This document shows, one piece after another, positions 37,734-46,876 of a stretch of 64,000 nucleotides of DNA. The position numbers were made by a program, and so were the translations under genes. The notes beneath the pieces were generated by a model that was given only the letters and a program-made list of their open reading frames with translations, ran no database searches and had not been told where the DNA came from. Position 1 is the first letter of the stretch. Every line of letters starts with the position of its first letter. The stretch is taken from contig NZ_CP069370.1 in assembly GCF_019623905.1 (NCBI RefSeq), forward strand, positions 620,001-684,000. Reading direction: 5' to 3'. Origin of the DNA: Neotabrizicola shimadae. Lineage in GTDB: Bacteria > Pseudomonadota > Alphaproteobacteria > Rhodobacterales > Rhodobacteraceae.

Positions 37734-38366
37734 TCAGGCCCGGTCCGAAGGATTGCCGGGCATCAGGTCATAGGGATGTTTCCAGCCGGGCAGCGCCGCG
37801 ATGCGGTTCAGCCAGGCGTCGATGTGGGGCCAGTCGGCGCGGGAAAAGCCGAAGGGTTCGGGATAGAAGAGATAGCCGCAGCAGGAGAGATCGGCGACGG
37901 TGGGGCTGGTTCCTACGATCCAGTCACGCCCCTTCAGATGTTGGTCCAGCACCATGTAGGCGGCCTTGAGGCGGCCTTGCAGAAAGGGGATCACCCCTTC
38001 CGGCCGCTTCTCGGGGGCCAGGAAATTGGCCAGGAACCGGCAGGTCCCGGCCTGGCCGGAGAGCTTGTGGTTGTCCCACAGCACCCACCGCCAGACCTCC
38101 TTCTGCTCGGCGGGCGTCGCGCCGCCCATCTGCCCGGTCTTGCCGACGAGGTGATAGAGGATGTTGCCCGACTGGGTCAGCACCTCGCCCTCGTCCACCA
38201 GCACCGGCACCTCGCCCATCTCGTTCAGCTTGCGGAACTCGGGTGTGCGCGTGGCGCCGTTGAAGAAATCGACGTAGACCGGCCGCCAGTCCTGGCCGGT
38301 CAGGTTCAGCATCAACGCCACCTTGTAGGCATTGCCGCTTTCGCCGAAGCAGTGAAGCTCCATCAT
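37734..38366 (-). CDS. Glutathione S-transferase family protein
   Basis: This 210-residue protein has the thioredoxin-like N-terminal domain (MELHCFGESGNAYKVALML, EMGEVPVLVDEGEVLTQSGNILYHL with the cis-Pro and the glutathione-binding Ser) and an all-helical C-terminal domain (SPTVADLSCCGYLFY). Ser13 in GESGNAYK is the likely catalytic residue. Two adjacent ATG codons can serve as start. Its place between the dehydrogenase and the thiolase suggests a role in the same pathway, but none is shown. Confidence 0.9.
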   Translation of the reverse strand: MMELHCFGESGNAYKVALMLNLTGQDWRPVYVDFFNGATRTPEFRKLNEMGEVPVLVDEGEVLTQSGNILYHLVGKTGQMGGATPAEQKEVWRWVLWDNHKLSGQAGTCRFLANFLAPEKRPEGVIPFLQGRLKAAYMVLDQHLKGRDWIVGTSPTVADLSCCGYLFYPEPFGFSRADWPHIDAWLNRIAALPGWKHPYDLMPGNPSDRA

Positions 38367-38516
38367 TCCCGCCGGCCCTCCCAGACCTGTCGTCGGCAGC
38401 GGGGGTTTCACACCCCGTCGCCTCCGGTTCTTGAACCGATGGCGAACCATCGGCGACCCCCGTGGGATATTTGAGAACAGAAGAAGCCAGGCCGCCCGGC
38501 CCGCCTTCCTCTCTTG

Positions 38517-38729
38517 TCAGGACTTCCGAGCCTCCAGCTCGGAATTGAACAGCCGCAGCCGGTGGGTGAGGTTGTCCTTGTCCGTCACGCTGTCGAAATG
38601 CTCGAACAGGAAGGACAGCGCCTCGCCCTCGTCCAGCCCCGCCTCCTGCGCAAAGCGGCGCAGGCGGCGGTAGCCGTCTTCCGTCATGGCGACGGGGAAG
38701 CGGCGGGTCAGGCGAAAGCGTTTGGGCAT
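38517..38729 (-). CDS. Small ribbon-helix-helix-like protein
   Basis: This 70-residue basic protein begins MPKRFRLTRRFPVAMTEDGYRRLRRFAQEAGL. A short strand followed by two helices is typical of ribbon-helix-helix DNA-binding proteins. No antitoxin partner is visible. CGGAGG lies before the ATG. It sits 53 bases after the acyl-CoA dehydrogenase gene and could be a local regulator. Confidence 0.65.
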   Translation of the reverse strand: MPKRFRLTRRFPVAMTEDGYRRLRRFAQEAGLDEGEALSFLFEHFDSVTDKDNLTHRLRLFNSELEARKS

Positions 38730-38782
38730 TGCATCCTCCGGCTGGTCTTGGCGCGGAATGGTCGCGGAAATTCGCCCCCAGC

Positions 38783-40555
38783 CTAGAACGCCTCGGCCGA
38801 CAAGGCCATAACAGGTTCGGCCCCGCTTTCGATCCGGGCCAGGTGCATCGCGCAGGCCGGCAGCTGGCGCGCCATGTAGTAGCGCCCGGTGGCGAGCTTG
38901 GTTTCCAGGAAGTCCCGGTCGCCCTGGCCCGCATCCAGCGCGGCCAGCGCAGCGGCTGCCATCTTCGTCCACATCAGCCCCAGGCAGACATGCCCGGTCA
39001 GGTGCAGGAAATCGGTCGATCCGGCCAGTGCCGCGTTCGGATCCTTCATGCCCTTTTCCATGAAGAACATCGCCGCAGCCTGAAGCTGCTTGGACGCCGT
39101 CTTCAGGGGGCCGGTGAAAGCGGCCATGCGCGGGTCGGCATCATGGGCGCGGCACTCGGCTTTCACCATCTCGAAGAAGGCCATGACGTGCTTGCCGCCG
39201 TCCGAGGCCAACTTGCGCCCCACAAGGTCCAGCGCCTGCACGCCATTCGCGCCCTCGTAGATCATGGTGATGCGGGCATCGCGGGCGAACTGGCTCATCG
39301 CATTGTCTTCGATATAGCCGTGGCCGCCCCAGATCTGCTGGGCCTGCACCGTGGCCTCGAAGCCCTTGTCGGTCAGGAAGCCTTTGATCACCGGCGTCAG
39401 CAGGCTGACCAACCCGTCGGCCTGCGCATCCTGCATCCGATGCGCCCGGTCGATGAGGCTCGCGCCCCACAGTGCCAGTGCGCGCGCGCCTTCGATGAAG
39501 CTCTTCTGGTCCATCAGTGCACGACGGATGTCGGGATGCACGATCAGCGGATCGGCAGGACCAGCGGGATTGGCCGCACCAGTGATGGCGCGGCCCTGCA
39601 GCCGTTCCTTCGCGTAGGTCACCGCCTGCTGGTAGGCCGCAACAGCCACGGCATAGCCCTGCAGGCCCACGCCAAGCCGCGCCTCGTTCATCATTGTGAA
39701 CATGGCGCGCATGCCCTTGTGCAGGTCACCCAGAAGCCATCCGGTCGCGCTGTCATAGTTCATCACGCAGGTGGCATTGCCGTGGATGCCCATCTTCTCT
39801 TCCACCTTGCCGGCGGACAGCGCATTGCGGGCGCCAGGCGAGCCATCCTCGTTCACCAGGAACTTCGGCACTATGAAGAGGCTGATGCCCTTCGTTCCCT
39901 CGCCGCCGCCTGGCGCCTTGGCCAGCACCAGATGGACGATGTTCTCGGCCATGTCGTGTTCGCCGGCCGAAATGAAGATCTTGGTGCCGGTGATCCTGTA
40001 GCTGCCATCCGCCTGCGGCTCTGCCCGGGTGCGCATCTGGCCGAGGTCGGTGCCGCAATGCGGCTCGGTCAGGTTCATGGTGCCGGTCCAGTCGCCCGAC
40101 ACCATCTTCGGCAGCCATTTGGCCTTCTGGTCTTCCGTGCCATGCGCCCGGATCGCCGAATAGGCGCCGTGCGTCAGGCCGTAGTACATCTGCAGCGCCA
40201 TGTTGGCGCTGACGAACAATTCGCCCACGGCGGTGTTCACCAGGTAAGGCAGGCCCTGTCCGCCGTGATCCACGTCACAGTCGAGGCTGGCCCAACCGCC
40301 TTCGCGGATCGCGTCATAGCCCGCCTTGAAACCTTGGGGCGTGCGCACCACGCCGTTTTCAAGCCGGCAACCTTCCTTGTCGCCGACCGCGTTCAAGGGT
40401 GCCAGCACCTCGCTGGCCAGCCGCCCCGCGCCGTCCAGCACCGCGGCGGTGAAGTCGCGGTCCAGGTCGGCATAGCCCGGAATCCCGGACTCGCTCACCT
40501 TCAGCACGTCGTGCAGCAGGAACTGCATGTCGGTCACGGGGGCGGTATAGGTCAT
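38783..40555 (-). CDS. Acyl-CoA dehydrogenase with C-terminal extension (DmdC-like)
   Basis: This 590-residue flavoenzyme introduces the alpha-beta double bond in an acyl-CoA. FAD/substrate motifs are [11 protein letters not shown] (161-171) and [13 protein letters not shown] (406-418), with catalytic Glu434 in [10 protein letters not shown]. The extra C-terminal domain and length place it in the long group that includes the methylmercaptopropionyl-CoA dehydrogenase DmdC, but many members act on other acyl-CoAs. It is the first enzyme gene of the cluster, 30 bases after a MerR regulator. Confidence 0.9.
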   Translation of the reverse strand: MTYTAPVTDMQFLLHDVLKVSESGIPGYADLDRDFTAAVLDGAGRLASEVLAPLNAVGDKEGCRLENGVVRTPQGFKAGYDAIREGGWASLDCDVDHGGQGLPYLVNTAVGELFVSANMALQMYYGLTHGAYSAIRAHGTEDQKAKWLPKMVSGDWTGTMNLTEPHCGTDLGQMRTRAEPQADGSYRITGTKIFISAGEHDMAENIVHLVLAKAPGGGEGTKGISLFIVPKFLVNEDGSPGARNALSAGKVEEKMGIHGNATCVMNYDSATGWLLGDLHKGMRAMFTMMNEARLGVGLQGYAVAVAAYQQAVTYAKERLQGRAITGAANPAGPADPLIVHPDIRRALMDQKSFIEGARALALWGASLIDRAHRMQDAQADGLVSLLTPVIKGFLTDKGFEATVQAQQIWGGHGYIEDNAMSQFARDARITMIYEGANGVQALDLVGRKLASDGGKHVMAFFEMVKAECRAHDADPRMAAFTGPLKTASKQLQAAAMFFMEKGMKDPNAALAGSTDFLHLTGHVCLGLMWTKMAAAALAALDAGQGDRDFLETKLATGRYYMARQLPACAMHLARIESGAEPVMALSAEAF

Positions 40556-40585
40556 CCGGGGCTCCTCTTCCTCGTCTTCTGTGGG

Positions 40586-40978
40586 TCAGGCCGCGTTGCG
40601 TGCCGGTTCGGCGACAACGGCGGCATTCTCTGCCAGTTCGCCCTTCAACTCGGCGATGGCAGTGTCCAGGGCGGCGCGCTCGGTTTCCATCTCGGCCAGC
40701 CGCTTCATCGCCAGATCATAGGCGGCGCGCTTCTGGGCCAGATCGTTTCCGTCGCGGTCATACAGATCCAGAAGCTGGCGGATGTCCTCCAGGCTGAAGC
40801 CAAAGCGCTTGCCGCGCAGGATCAGCGTCAGGCGGGCACGGTCGCGCTTGGTGAACAGCCGCTTCGTGCCTTCACGGACCGGGAACAGCAGTTCCTTGGC
40901 CTCATAGAAGCGCAGCGTCCGCGGGGTCACGTCAAAGGCGTCGCACATGGTTCGGATCGTCATCAGGTCGTTTGTCAT
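40586..40978 (-). CDS. MerR-family regulator A of the acyl-CoA cluster
   Basis: This 130-residue regulator has an N-terminal winged helix (MCDAFDVTPRTLRFYEAKELL) and a C-terminal coiled coil, without metal-binding cysteines. It is a paralogue of the upstream MerR (1143 to 1529 of the same kilobase); both share ARLTLILRG-like and RFGFSLEDIRQ-like segments. It leads the acyl-CoA dehydrogenase by 30 bases. MerR proteins of the LiuR group control acyl-CoA and branched-chain catabolism and are the closest functional analogy. GGAG precedes the ATG at MTNDLM. Confidence 0.88.
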   Translation of the reverse strand: MTNDLMTIRTMCDAFDVTPRTLRFYEAKELLFPVREGTKRLFTKRDRARLTLILRGKRFGFSLEDIRQLLDLYDRDGNDLAQKRAAYDLAMKRLAEMETERAALDTAIAELKGELAENAAVVAEPARNAA

Positions 40979-41049
40979 GCTTCTTTCTCCACTCTCTCGC
41001 TTTCGGGCGAGGCGCAGATGTGAAGCTTGAACCCCGATTACCAGACCAG

Positions 41050-41080
41050 TTGACGTGCACGTCATCGTGACGTGACGTCA
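41050..41080. promoter_or_regulatory. Two ACGT dyads between the MerR genes
   Basis: TGACGTGCACGTCA (41051-41064) is a perfect 14-bp palindrome. TGACGTGACGTCA (41068-41080), four bases on, is an imperfect second dyad. They lie 72-102 bases upstream of the MerR A start, in promoter position. MerR regulators of acyl-CoA catabolism such as LiuR are known to use ACGT-N2-ACGT type sites, so these are probable operators of one or both regulators. Confidence 0.7.
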
Positions 41081-41142
41081 GCCCGGCGGTGACGCCCCGT
41101 CACGGCCCCTTCCGCAAGGTCATGCCGCCGCGGAAGCCGGCC

Positions 41143-41529
41143 TCAGTCCGCCTTGGGCAGGCGCGCAAGTTCGGCCTCGGCGGTCCCCCGCAGGGCCTGC
41201 AGGTCGGCAATCGTGGCCTCGATCTCGTCGCGCTGACGTGTCAGTTCGCCAATCTGACGGTCGGCCAGGGTGAGGAACGTCTCAAGCTGCGGCCGCGTCC
41301 CCTGTTCCTCGTAGATCAGAAGCCACTGGCGAATCTCTTCCAGACTGAAACCGAATCGGCGCCCGCGCAGGATCAGTGTCATCCGCGCAACCTCGCGCGG
41401 GCCGTAGAACCGGGCGCGGCCCTCCTTCAGCGGGGCGAGAAGTTCGATGTATTCGTAGTAGCGCAGGGTGCGCGCCGTCACGTCGAACCGCGCGCACATC
41501 TCCTTGAAGCTGATGACGTCATCCGCCAT
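41143..41529 (-). CDS. MerR-family regulator B of the acyl-CoA cluster
   Basis: This 128-residue regulator has the winged helix MCARFDVTARTLRYYEYIELL and a coiled coil, with no metal-binding cysteines. It is similar to MerR A over its whole length, which suggests a tandem duplication followed by divergence in the effector part. GGAAGGGAG lies before the ATG. Which of the two controls the cluster cannot be told from sequence. Confidence 0.87.
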   Translation of the reverse strand: MADDVISFKEMCARFDVTARTLRYYEYIELLAPLKEGRARFYGPREVARMTLILRGRRFGFSLEEIRQWLLIYEEQGTRPQLETFLTLADRQIGELTRQRDEIEATIADLQALRGTAEAELARLPKAD

Positions 41530-41617
41530 GCAACCGTCTCCCTTCCAGCCGCCCGTCCGGCCCCGGATCGGGATGGCCGGACGCACCCACGCTACGCGGG
41601 CACCGGGAAAGGGGCAA

Positions 41618-42748
41618 CTAGTTCAGAAAGCCGGGCGCAAGGATCTGGAACCCGTAGGCCAGCACCAGCGCCGGCAGCGTCGTGAACAGGGTCGCCATCA
41701 CCGCTGCCCGTGGCGCAAGGGCGATGGCGGGCAAGAGCGCATCGCCGTCGTTCGACACCGCGTTGGCCACCAGCGTCGAAAAAGGCACGGCCCCGTTGAT
41801 GTAGAGCGTTGCCACCACCACCTGCGGGCCGCAGCCCGGGATGAGGCCGATTGCTGCCCCGATCAGCGGCAGCAAAGGCCCGACCGCCGCGAACGCGGCC
41901 GTCAGGTCCAGGCCGCCGAAGGTCTCGATGTAGTTGTACCCAAGGTAGGCCAGGATCACCCAGGTCGAGATGAACGCTGTCTCTTCGGCCATGCGCGGCA
42001 GCGCCGGATCGTCCGGGTTTGTCATCGCCTGAACGGGGGAGAAGGCCCAGATCGCCAGACCGACGGCCACGCCGACCAAAGCGACCGCGTTCACCGGCAG
42101 GCCCAGGATTCGGGTCATCTCGATATCGGCGAAGCCCGCCGCGCCCACGACCAGGCCGGGCGCAAGGCAGGCCAGATAGGCCCAATCACGCGCCCGTATG
42201 CTGCCAATCAGCGGGGCGGCCACGCAGCTGCCGCCCTTCGGACGATAGTCCGAAGTCACGAAGCGGTCGACCAGCCAACCCGTAACAATGCCCGCTGCGA
42301 ACTGCACCGGGATCAGCACGGCCGCCGCCTCTGGTTTGGTTGCGATTAGAAGGAAGGCCGCATCGCCCATGGTTGCGGTCAGTGTGGCAACCACTGCCCC
42401 GAACGATACCTTTCCCGACGTGTAGGCCGCCACCACGACGACCGCTCCGCCGCATCCGGGCGTCGCCCCAAGGAAGGCCGCAATCGGGACTTGCCATCCC
42501 CTGGCCCGCTCCATCGCCCGGCCGAGGTCGATCCCGAAAATCTTCTCGGCGCCGTAGAAAATCAGAAGGGTGGCCGCCACGAAGACCGCCACATCCACGA
42601 AGGCGCCTGCCATCATCTCGCGCGTCAGTGCCCCAAGCTCTCCCGGCGCAACTGCCAGCGCCAATAGTGCCGCGACCAGCAGCAGGCGGCCTGGACGCAA
42701 GCCGGGGGCGGGTATGGAAAGGGCAGGGGTGTCGGTTCGCAAGGTCAT
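41618..42748 (-). CDS. Putative manganese/heavy-metal permease (ArsP_2-like)
   Basis: This 376-residue protein has about ten membrane helices in two related halves. Each half has a PGCG motif: GATPGCGGAVVVV (near 95) and GLIPGCGPQVVVA (near 312). This matches the putative manganese transporter or 10-TM heavy-metal exporter family. Direction and metal are not established by sequence. A Fur-box-like dyad lies just upstream. Confidence 0.78.
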   Translation of the reverse strand: MTLRTDTPALSIPAPGLRPGRLLLVAALLALAVAPGELGALTREMMAGAFVDVAVFVAATLLIFYGAEKIFGIDLGRAMERARGWQVPIAAFLGATPGCGGAVVVVAAYTSGKVSFGAVVATLTATMGDAAFLLIATKPEAAAVLIPVQFAAGIVTGWLVDRFVTSDYRPKGGSCVAAPLIGSIRARDWAYLACLAPGLVVGAAGFADIEMTRILGLPVNAVALVGVAVGLAIWAFSPVQAMTNPDDPALPRMAEETAFISTWVILAYLGYNYIETFGGLDLTAAFAAVGPLLPLIGAAIGLIPGCGPQVVVATLYINGAVPFSTLVANAVSNDGDALLPAIALAPRAAVMATLFTTLPALVLAYGFQILAPGFLN

Positions 42749-42770
42749 CGCGTTGTCGTCCTCTCGTGAG

Positions 42771-42789
42771 AATGCTTCGCAATTGCATT
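42771..42789. promoter_or_regulatory. 19-bp dyad AATGC-N9-GCATT upstream of the metal permease
   Basis: Five-base arms AATGC and GCATT are separated by nine bases, and the middle has an additional GCAATTGC core. Length and AT-rich content are those of Fur-superfamily operators. In alphaproteobacteria Mur/Fur controls manganese transporters. It lies 23 bases upstream of the permease start; candidate only. Confidence 0.45.
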
Positions 42790-42859
42790 AGGTGGGTCTT
42801 GCGCTGCACTTGGCAAGGGCCAATAACTTGCGCCTGCTGTCCCTTTTCGGATCCCGCTC

Positions 42860-43291
42860 TTGGACCCTGCATCGAAGACCTTTGCCCGCCAGTTTATCGA
42901 GGCCTTGCCCCATGCCGCCGCGCTTGGCTTTCAGCTGGAGGACATCGGAGAGGGCAGGGCGAGAATCTCGATGCCCTATGACCCTCGCCTGATCGGCGAC
43001 CCATTGACGGGTGTCATCGCGGGCGGGGCGGTCAGCGCCCTGATGGACACCGCCTCGGGCGCGGCTGTGATGTGCCATCCGGTCGGCCCCGTATCAACCG
43101 CGACGCTTGACTTGCGGATGGATTACATGCGGCCGGCGACACCCGGCCAGCGCATCACGGCTGCCGCCGAGTGTTACCACGTCACCCGCTCCGTGGCTTT
43201 CGTGCGCGTCACCGCCACCGACGAAGATGCGGACCGCCCGGTCGCCACCGCGACAGGGGCCTTCACCTTCGACCGGGAGGCCGGGGGATGA
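42860..43291 (+). CDS. PaaI-type hotdog thioesterase, TTG start
   Basis: This 143-residue protein has a single hotdog fold with the PaaI-type segment [19 protein letters not shown] (50-68), containing the catalytic Asp (DTASG). It hydrolyses an acyl- or aryl-CoA. The best start is a TTG because no ATG gives a full-length domain; the ribosome-binding site is weak. Its stop overlaps the next gene (ATGA). Confidence 0.85.
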   Translation: MDPASKTFARQFIEALPHAAALGFQLEDIGEGRARISMPYDPRLIGDPLTGVIAGGAVSALMDTASGAAVMCHPVGPVSTATLDLRMDYMRPATPGQRITAAAECYHVTRSVAFVRVTATDEDADRPVATATGAFTFDREAGG

Positions 43292-43797
43292 GCCGCCAGC
43301 CGCCTGAACCGGTGCAGGTCATCAAGGAACGCCGTGACGGTGCGCTGAAGGCGCTGGTGGGCGGCGTGCCCTACATCCGCTTTCTTGGCATCCAGTTCGA
43401 CCGGCGCGGCGACGAGCTGACCGCCACGCTGCCCTACCGGGACGATCTGATCGGCAACCCGGTGCTGCCGGCCCTGCACGGCGGCGTCACCGCCGGCTTT
43501 CTGGAGATGACGGCGATCATCGGGCTCAGCTGGTCGCTGATCTGGGACGAGATGGAGCAGGGCCGGCTCGACCCGCAAAGCCTGGCCTCGGGCGGCCTGC
43601 CGGCCCTGCCCAAGACCATCGACTTCACGGTGGATTACCTGCGCACCGGCCTGCCGCGCGATGCCTATGCCCGCGCGCGGGTAAACCGCTCGGGCCGGCG
43701 CTATGCCTCGGTCCATGTCGAGGCCTGGCAGGACAACCGTGACCGGCCCTTCGCGCAGGCGACCGGCCATTTCCTTGTGACCCCGGTCGCTCTGTGA
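43288..43797 (+). CDS. Second hotdog thioesterase
   Basis: This 169-residue protein has a hotdog domain ([39 protein letters not shown]) typical of PaaI-like proteins. It differs from its neighbour in lacking the DTASG pattern; Glu in FLEMTA may take the role. It overlaps the previous stop and the next start (GTGA), so the two thioesterases and the MATE gene form one unit. Confidence 0.85.
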   Translation: MSRQPPEPVQVIKERRDGALKALVGGVPYIRFLGIQFDRRGDELTATLPYRDDLIGNPVLPALHGGVTAGFLEMTAIIGLSWSLIWDEMEQGRLDPQSLASGGLPALPKTIDFTVDYLRTGLPRDAYARARVNRSGRRYASVHVEAWQDNRDRPFAQATGHFLVTPVAL

Positions 43798-45119
43798 GCG
43801 CGCCCGACCGCGTCCTGCCGGCCATCACCCACGCCCGCGTCTTCCGCATTGCGGCACCCATCGTGCTGTCGAACGCCACGGTGCCGCTTCTTGGCGCGGT
43901 GGACACGGCGGTCGTGGGTCGCCTGGGCGAGGCCGCGCCGATCGGAGCCGTGGGTGTGGGAGCAGTGATCCTCGCTTCGCTTTACTGGATCTTCGGGTTC
44001 CTTCGCATGGGCACCACCGGCCTCGCCGCCCAGGCGCAGGGCGCAGGCGACCTGCCCGAACGCAACGCCGTCTTCCTGCGCGCACTTGCCATCGGCCTTG
44101 GTGCCGGGGCGGTGCTGGTGCTGCTGCAATGGCTCCTCTTCGGCGCCGCCTTCGCCATCGCGCCCGCCAGCCCCGAGGTCGAGGCGCTGTCCCGCCAGTA
44201 TCTCTCCATCCGCATCTGGGGCGCGCCCGCCACCATCTCGCTGTACGCCGTCACCGGCTGGCTCATCGCGCTGGAACGTACGCGGGGCGTCCTCGTGCTG
44301 CAACTCTGGATGAACGGGCTGAACATCGTGCTGGATCTGTGGTTCGTGCTCGGCCTCGGCTGGGGCGTGCCCGGCGTGGCCTTCGCCACGCTCATCGCCG
44401 AATGGACCGGGCTCGCCCTCGGCCTCTGGCTCTGCCGCGCCGCCTTTGGCCGCGCCTTCGCCGCAGCCCGCGCTCGGTTCATGGACCGCGCCGCGCTTGG
44501 ACGCATGGTCTCGGTCAACCGCGACATCATGATCCGCTCGGTCATGCTGCAACTGTCGTTCACGGCCTTCGTTTTCCTCGGCGCGCATCAGGGCGACGTG
44601 ACGCTGGCCGCCAACCAGGTGCTGCTGCAATTCCTGGAAATCACGGCCTATGCGCTGGACGGCTTCGCCTTCGCCGCCGAAACCCTGGTCGGCCAGGCCG
44701 TCGGCGCTCGCGATCCCTTTGCCGTCCGCCGCTCCAGCATCGTCGCCTCGCACTGGGGCGTCGGCGGCGCCGCTGTCCTCTCGCTCACCTTCGCCCTCGC
44801 TGGCCCCTCCCTCATCGACCTGATGACCACCGCACCCGAGGTCCGGGAGGCCGCCCGAGCCTTCCTGCCCTGGGCCGCCGCCGCGCCGCTGGTGGGCATT
44901 GCAAGCTGGATGTTCGACGGCATCTTCATCGGAGCCACCCTCACGCGCGAGATGCTGAAGGCCATGACCATTTCGGTCGCGATCTATATCCTGGCCGTCA
45001 TCACGCTCCTGCCCGCCTTCGGCAACCACGGCCTCTGGGCCGCGCTGATGGTGCTGAACATCGCCCGCGGCGTCACCATGGCGCTGCGCTATCGCGCGGC
45101 CGAAGCCAAGGCCGCCTGA
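43794..45119 (+). CDS. MATE-family multidrug efflux protein (DinF-like)
   Basis: This 441-residue protein has twelve predicted membrane helices and the MATE motifs IVLSNATVPLLGAVDTAVVG (N-terminal, with conserved Asp) and a matching second half (MLQLSFTAFVFLGAHQGDVTLAANQVLLQF). It exports cationic compounds by Na+ or H+ antiport. It starts with GTG overlapping the thioesterase and ends three bases before the convergent TIGR02186 gene. Confidence 0.92.
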   Translation: MSAPDRVLPAITHARVFRIAAPIVLSNATVPLLGAVDTAVVGRLGEAAPIGAVGVGAVILASLYWIFGFLRMGTTGLAAQAQGAGDLPERNAVFLRALAIGLGAGAVLVLLQWLLFGAAFAIAPASPEVEALSRQYLSIRIWGAPATISLYAVTGWLIALERTRGVLVLQLWMNGLNIVLDLWFVLGLGWGVPGVAFATLIAEWTGLALGLWLCRAAFGRAFAAARARFMDRAALGRMVSVNRDIMIRSVMLQLSFTAFVFLGAHQGDVTLAANQVLLQFLEITAYALDGFAFAAETLVGQAVGARDPFAVRRSSIVASHWGVGGAAVLSLTFALAGPSLIDLMTTAPEVREAARAFLPWAAAAPLVGIASWMFDGIFIGATLTREMLKAMTISVAIYILAVITLLPAFGNHGLWAALMVLNIARGVTMALRYRAAEAKAA

Positions 45120-45122
45120 GCC

Positions 45123-45902
45123 TCAGGCCCGGAACCGCCGGAACGCCTCGGATGCCGCCCATCCCGCAAGGGCCGCCAGCGCCAGGGCCAGCACGCCATA
45201 GACAAGCGGCTGCTCCTGCGACAGGTTGAACAGGAACCGCTCCAGACCGGCCTTGCGCACGTCGATCAACTGCTCCTGCCAATCCACGATCTTGCCCTCG
45301 CGCGTCAGGAACATGCGCACCCGGTAATCGCCCTCGGTCAGGTTCGCAGGCAGGTCCACATCGGCCCGGAACAGTGTCTCTTCCGACAGGTCCACCGCAT
45401 CGGTCGCCAGCCGATAGGTGCCATCCTCCTTGCGGACACGCAGCAGCGCATCGGAAAAGGCTGCGGCATCCTCGGATTCCGATGTCGCCCCCACGGCCCG
45501 GATCGCGCGCGGTACGGTGATCCTGTGGCGCAGATCCTCGGTCCCGCTCAGGATCTCGTCGATGGGCGCGTTGGTCGCCACCTCATAGAAGCTTGGCGCG
45601 GAATCGATGGTCACCGAGGCATCGTTGATCCAGATGCCCCAGACCCGATCCTTGCGCCGCACGATCACCTTGCCGCTCGGACCCTCGACCGTGACAATCA
45701 CGCCCAGGGGGCCGGAAGGCGGCGGCGCATCGCGCTTCACCGCACCATAGACGATGATCTGCGATCCGTCGAAATTCGCGGTAATGGCAATCCGGCTCTG
45801 GCTCAGCCCTGCCACGATGGTTTCCTGCGGCACATCCTGCGCCGGGACGCCGGCGCCCATCAGCGCAACCCCCAGGGCCACAAGGAATGCCCGCACCCTC
45901 AT
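45123..45902 (-). CDS. TIGR02186 family membrane-anchored protein
   Basis: This 259-residue protein has a signal peptide (residues 1-21), a periplasmic beta-rich domain (IAITANFDGSQIIVYGAV, GIWINDASVTIDSAPSFYEVATN) and one C-terminal membrane helix (VYGVLALALAALAGWAAS). This is the TIGR02186 pattern, found next to TauE/SafE exporters in alphaproteobacteria. Its start overlaps the TauE stop (ATGA). A helper role in sulfite or sulfur-anion export is inferred from that linkage. Confidence 0.88.
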   Translation of the reverse strand: MRVRAFLVALGVALMGAGVPAQDVPQETIVAGLSQSRIAITANFDGSQIIVYGAVKRDAPPPSGPLGVIVTVEGPSGKVIVRRKDRVWGIWINDASVTIDSAPSFYEVATNAPIDEILSGTEDLRHRITVPRAIRAVGATSESEDAAAFSDALLRVRKEDGTYRLATDAVDLSEETLFRADVDLPANLTEGDYRVRMFLTREGKIVDWQEQLIDVRKAGLERFLFNLSQEQPLVYGVLALALAALAGWAASEAFRRFRA

Positions 45903-46816
45903 GTCCGCACCGGGGTGATCGTATACAGCTCGGTCGGCGTCAGCAGCAGGTCCAGCGCAATCTTCACCGCGACCGCCAGCACCAGAAGCGAAAGGAGGAT
46001 CCGCATGTCCTCGGCCTTCAGCTTCATCTGCATCCGCGTGCCAATCTGCGCCCCGATCACCCCGCCCACGATCAGCACCAGCGCCAGAAGCATGTCCACC
46101 GTCTGGAACTGCACCGCATGGGCCAGCGTGGTGTAGGCCGACACGAAGATGATCTGGAACAGAGAGGTGCCCACCACCACCTTACCGGGCATCCCCAGCA
46201 GGTAGATCATTGCCGGCACCATGACGAAGCCGCCCCCGACGCCCATGATCGCTGCCAGAAAGCCAACGGCGGCGCCGATCAGCGCCGGCGGGATGACAGA
46301 GATGTAAAGTCCGCTCGCCCGGAACTTCATCTTGAAAGGCAGCTTGTGCAGCATCCCGTGCGTCTGGCCCCGCCGCGGCGGGGGGCCTCCGCGCTTTGCC
46401 CGTGCCCGGGCGCGCAGGCTTTCCTGCAACATCATGCCGCCGACGCCGCCCAGAAGCACGACATAGGACAGCTGCACGAACAGGTCGATCTGGCCAAGCG
46501 CCGTCATGCGCTTGAAAACCCAAACGCCGATCGTCGACCCGACAAAGCCCGCGAGCGTCAGCACCGTGCCCATGCGGATGTCCACCGCCTTGCGCCGCAG
46601 TTGCGTCAGCACGCCGGAAATGGACGAGGCAACCACCTGGTTCGCCCCGGTTGCCACCGCCACCGGGGGCGGCACACCGATGAAGAACAGAAGCGGCGTG
46701 ATAAGGAAGCCACCGCCCACCCCGAACAGGCCAGACAGGAAACCGACAACCCCTCCAATTCCCAGAAGAAGGAAGGCGTCTACCGATACCTCGGCCACGG
46801 GGAGGTAAAGCTGCAT
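45899..46816 (-). CDS. Sulfite exporter TauE/SafE family protein
   Basis: This 305-residue protein has about eight membrane helices in two halves, with GGVVGFLSGLFGVGGGFLITPLL and GAAVGFLAAIMGVGGGFVMVPAMIYLLG as the paired signature motifs. A basic cytoplasmic loop (RARARAKRGGPPPRRG) separates the halves. Members export sulfite or sulfoacetate or act in taurine use. The adjacent TIGR02186 gene supports a sulfur-anion role. Confidence 0.9.
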   Translation of the reverse strand: MQLYLPVAEVSVDAFLLLGIGGVVGFLSGLFGVGGGFLITPLLFFIGVPPPVAVATGANQVVASSISGVLTQLRRKAVDIRMGTVLTLAGFVGSTIGVWVFKRMTALGQIDLFVQLSYVVLLGGVGGMMLQESLRARARAKRGGPPPRRGQTHGMLHKLPFKMKFRASGLYISVIPPALIGAAVGFLAAIMGVGGGFVMVPAMIYLLGMPGKVVVGTSLFQIIFVSAYTTLAHAVQFQTVDMLLALVLIVGGVIGAQIGTRMQMKLKAEDMRILLSLLVLAVAVKIALDLLLTPTELYTITPVRT

Positions 46817-46876
46817 GGGTGCCCGGGTACGGAAATCCTCACTTGAACCAGTCTTAGGCCCGACCGAGGACAGGGG

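Noticed and set aside
38729-41023. Long plus-strand frame opposite the acyl-CoA dehydrogenase and MerR A
   Set aside because: It shadows two minus-strand genes and shows no domain.
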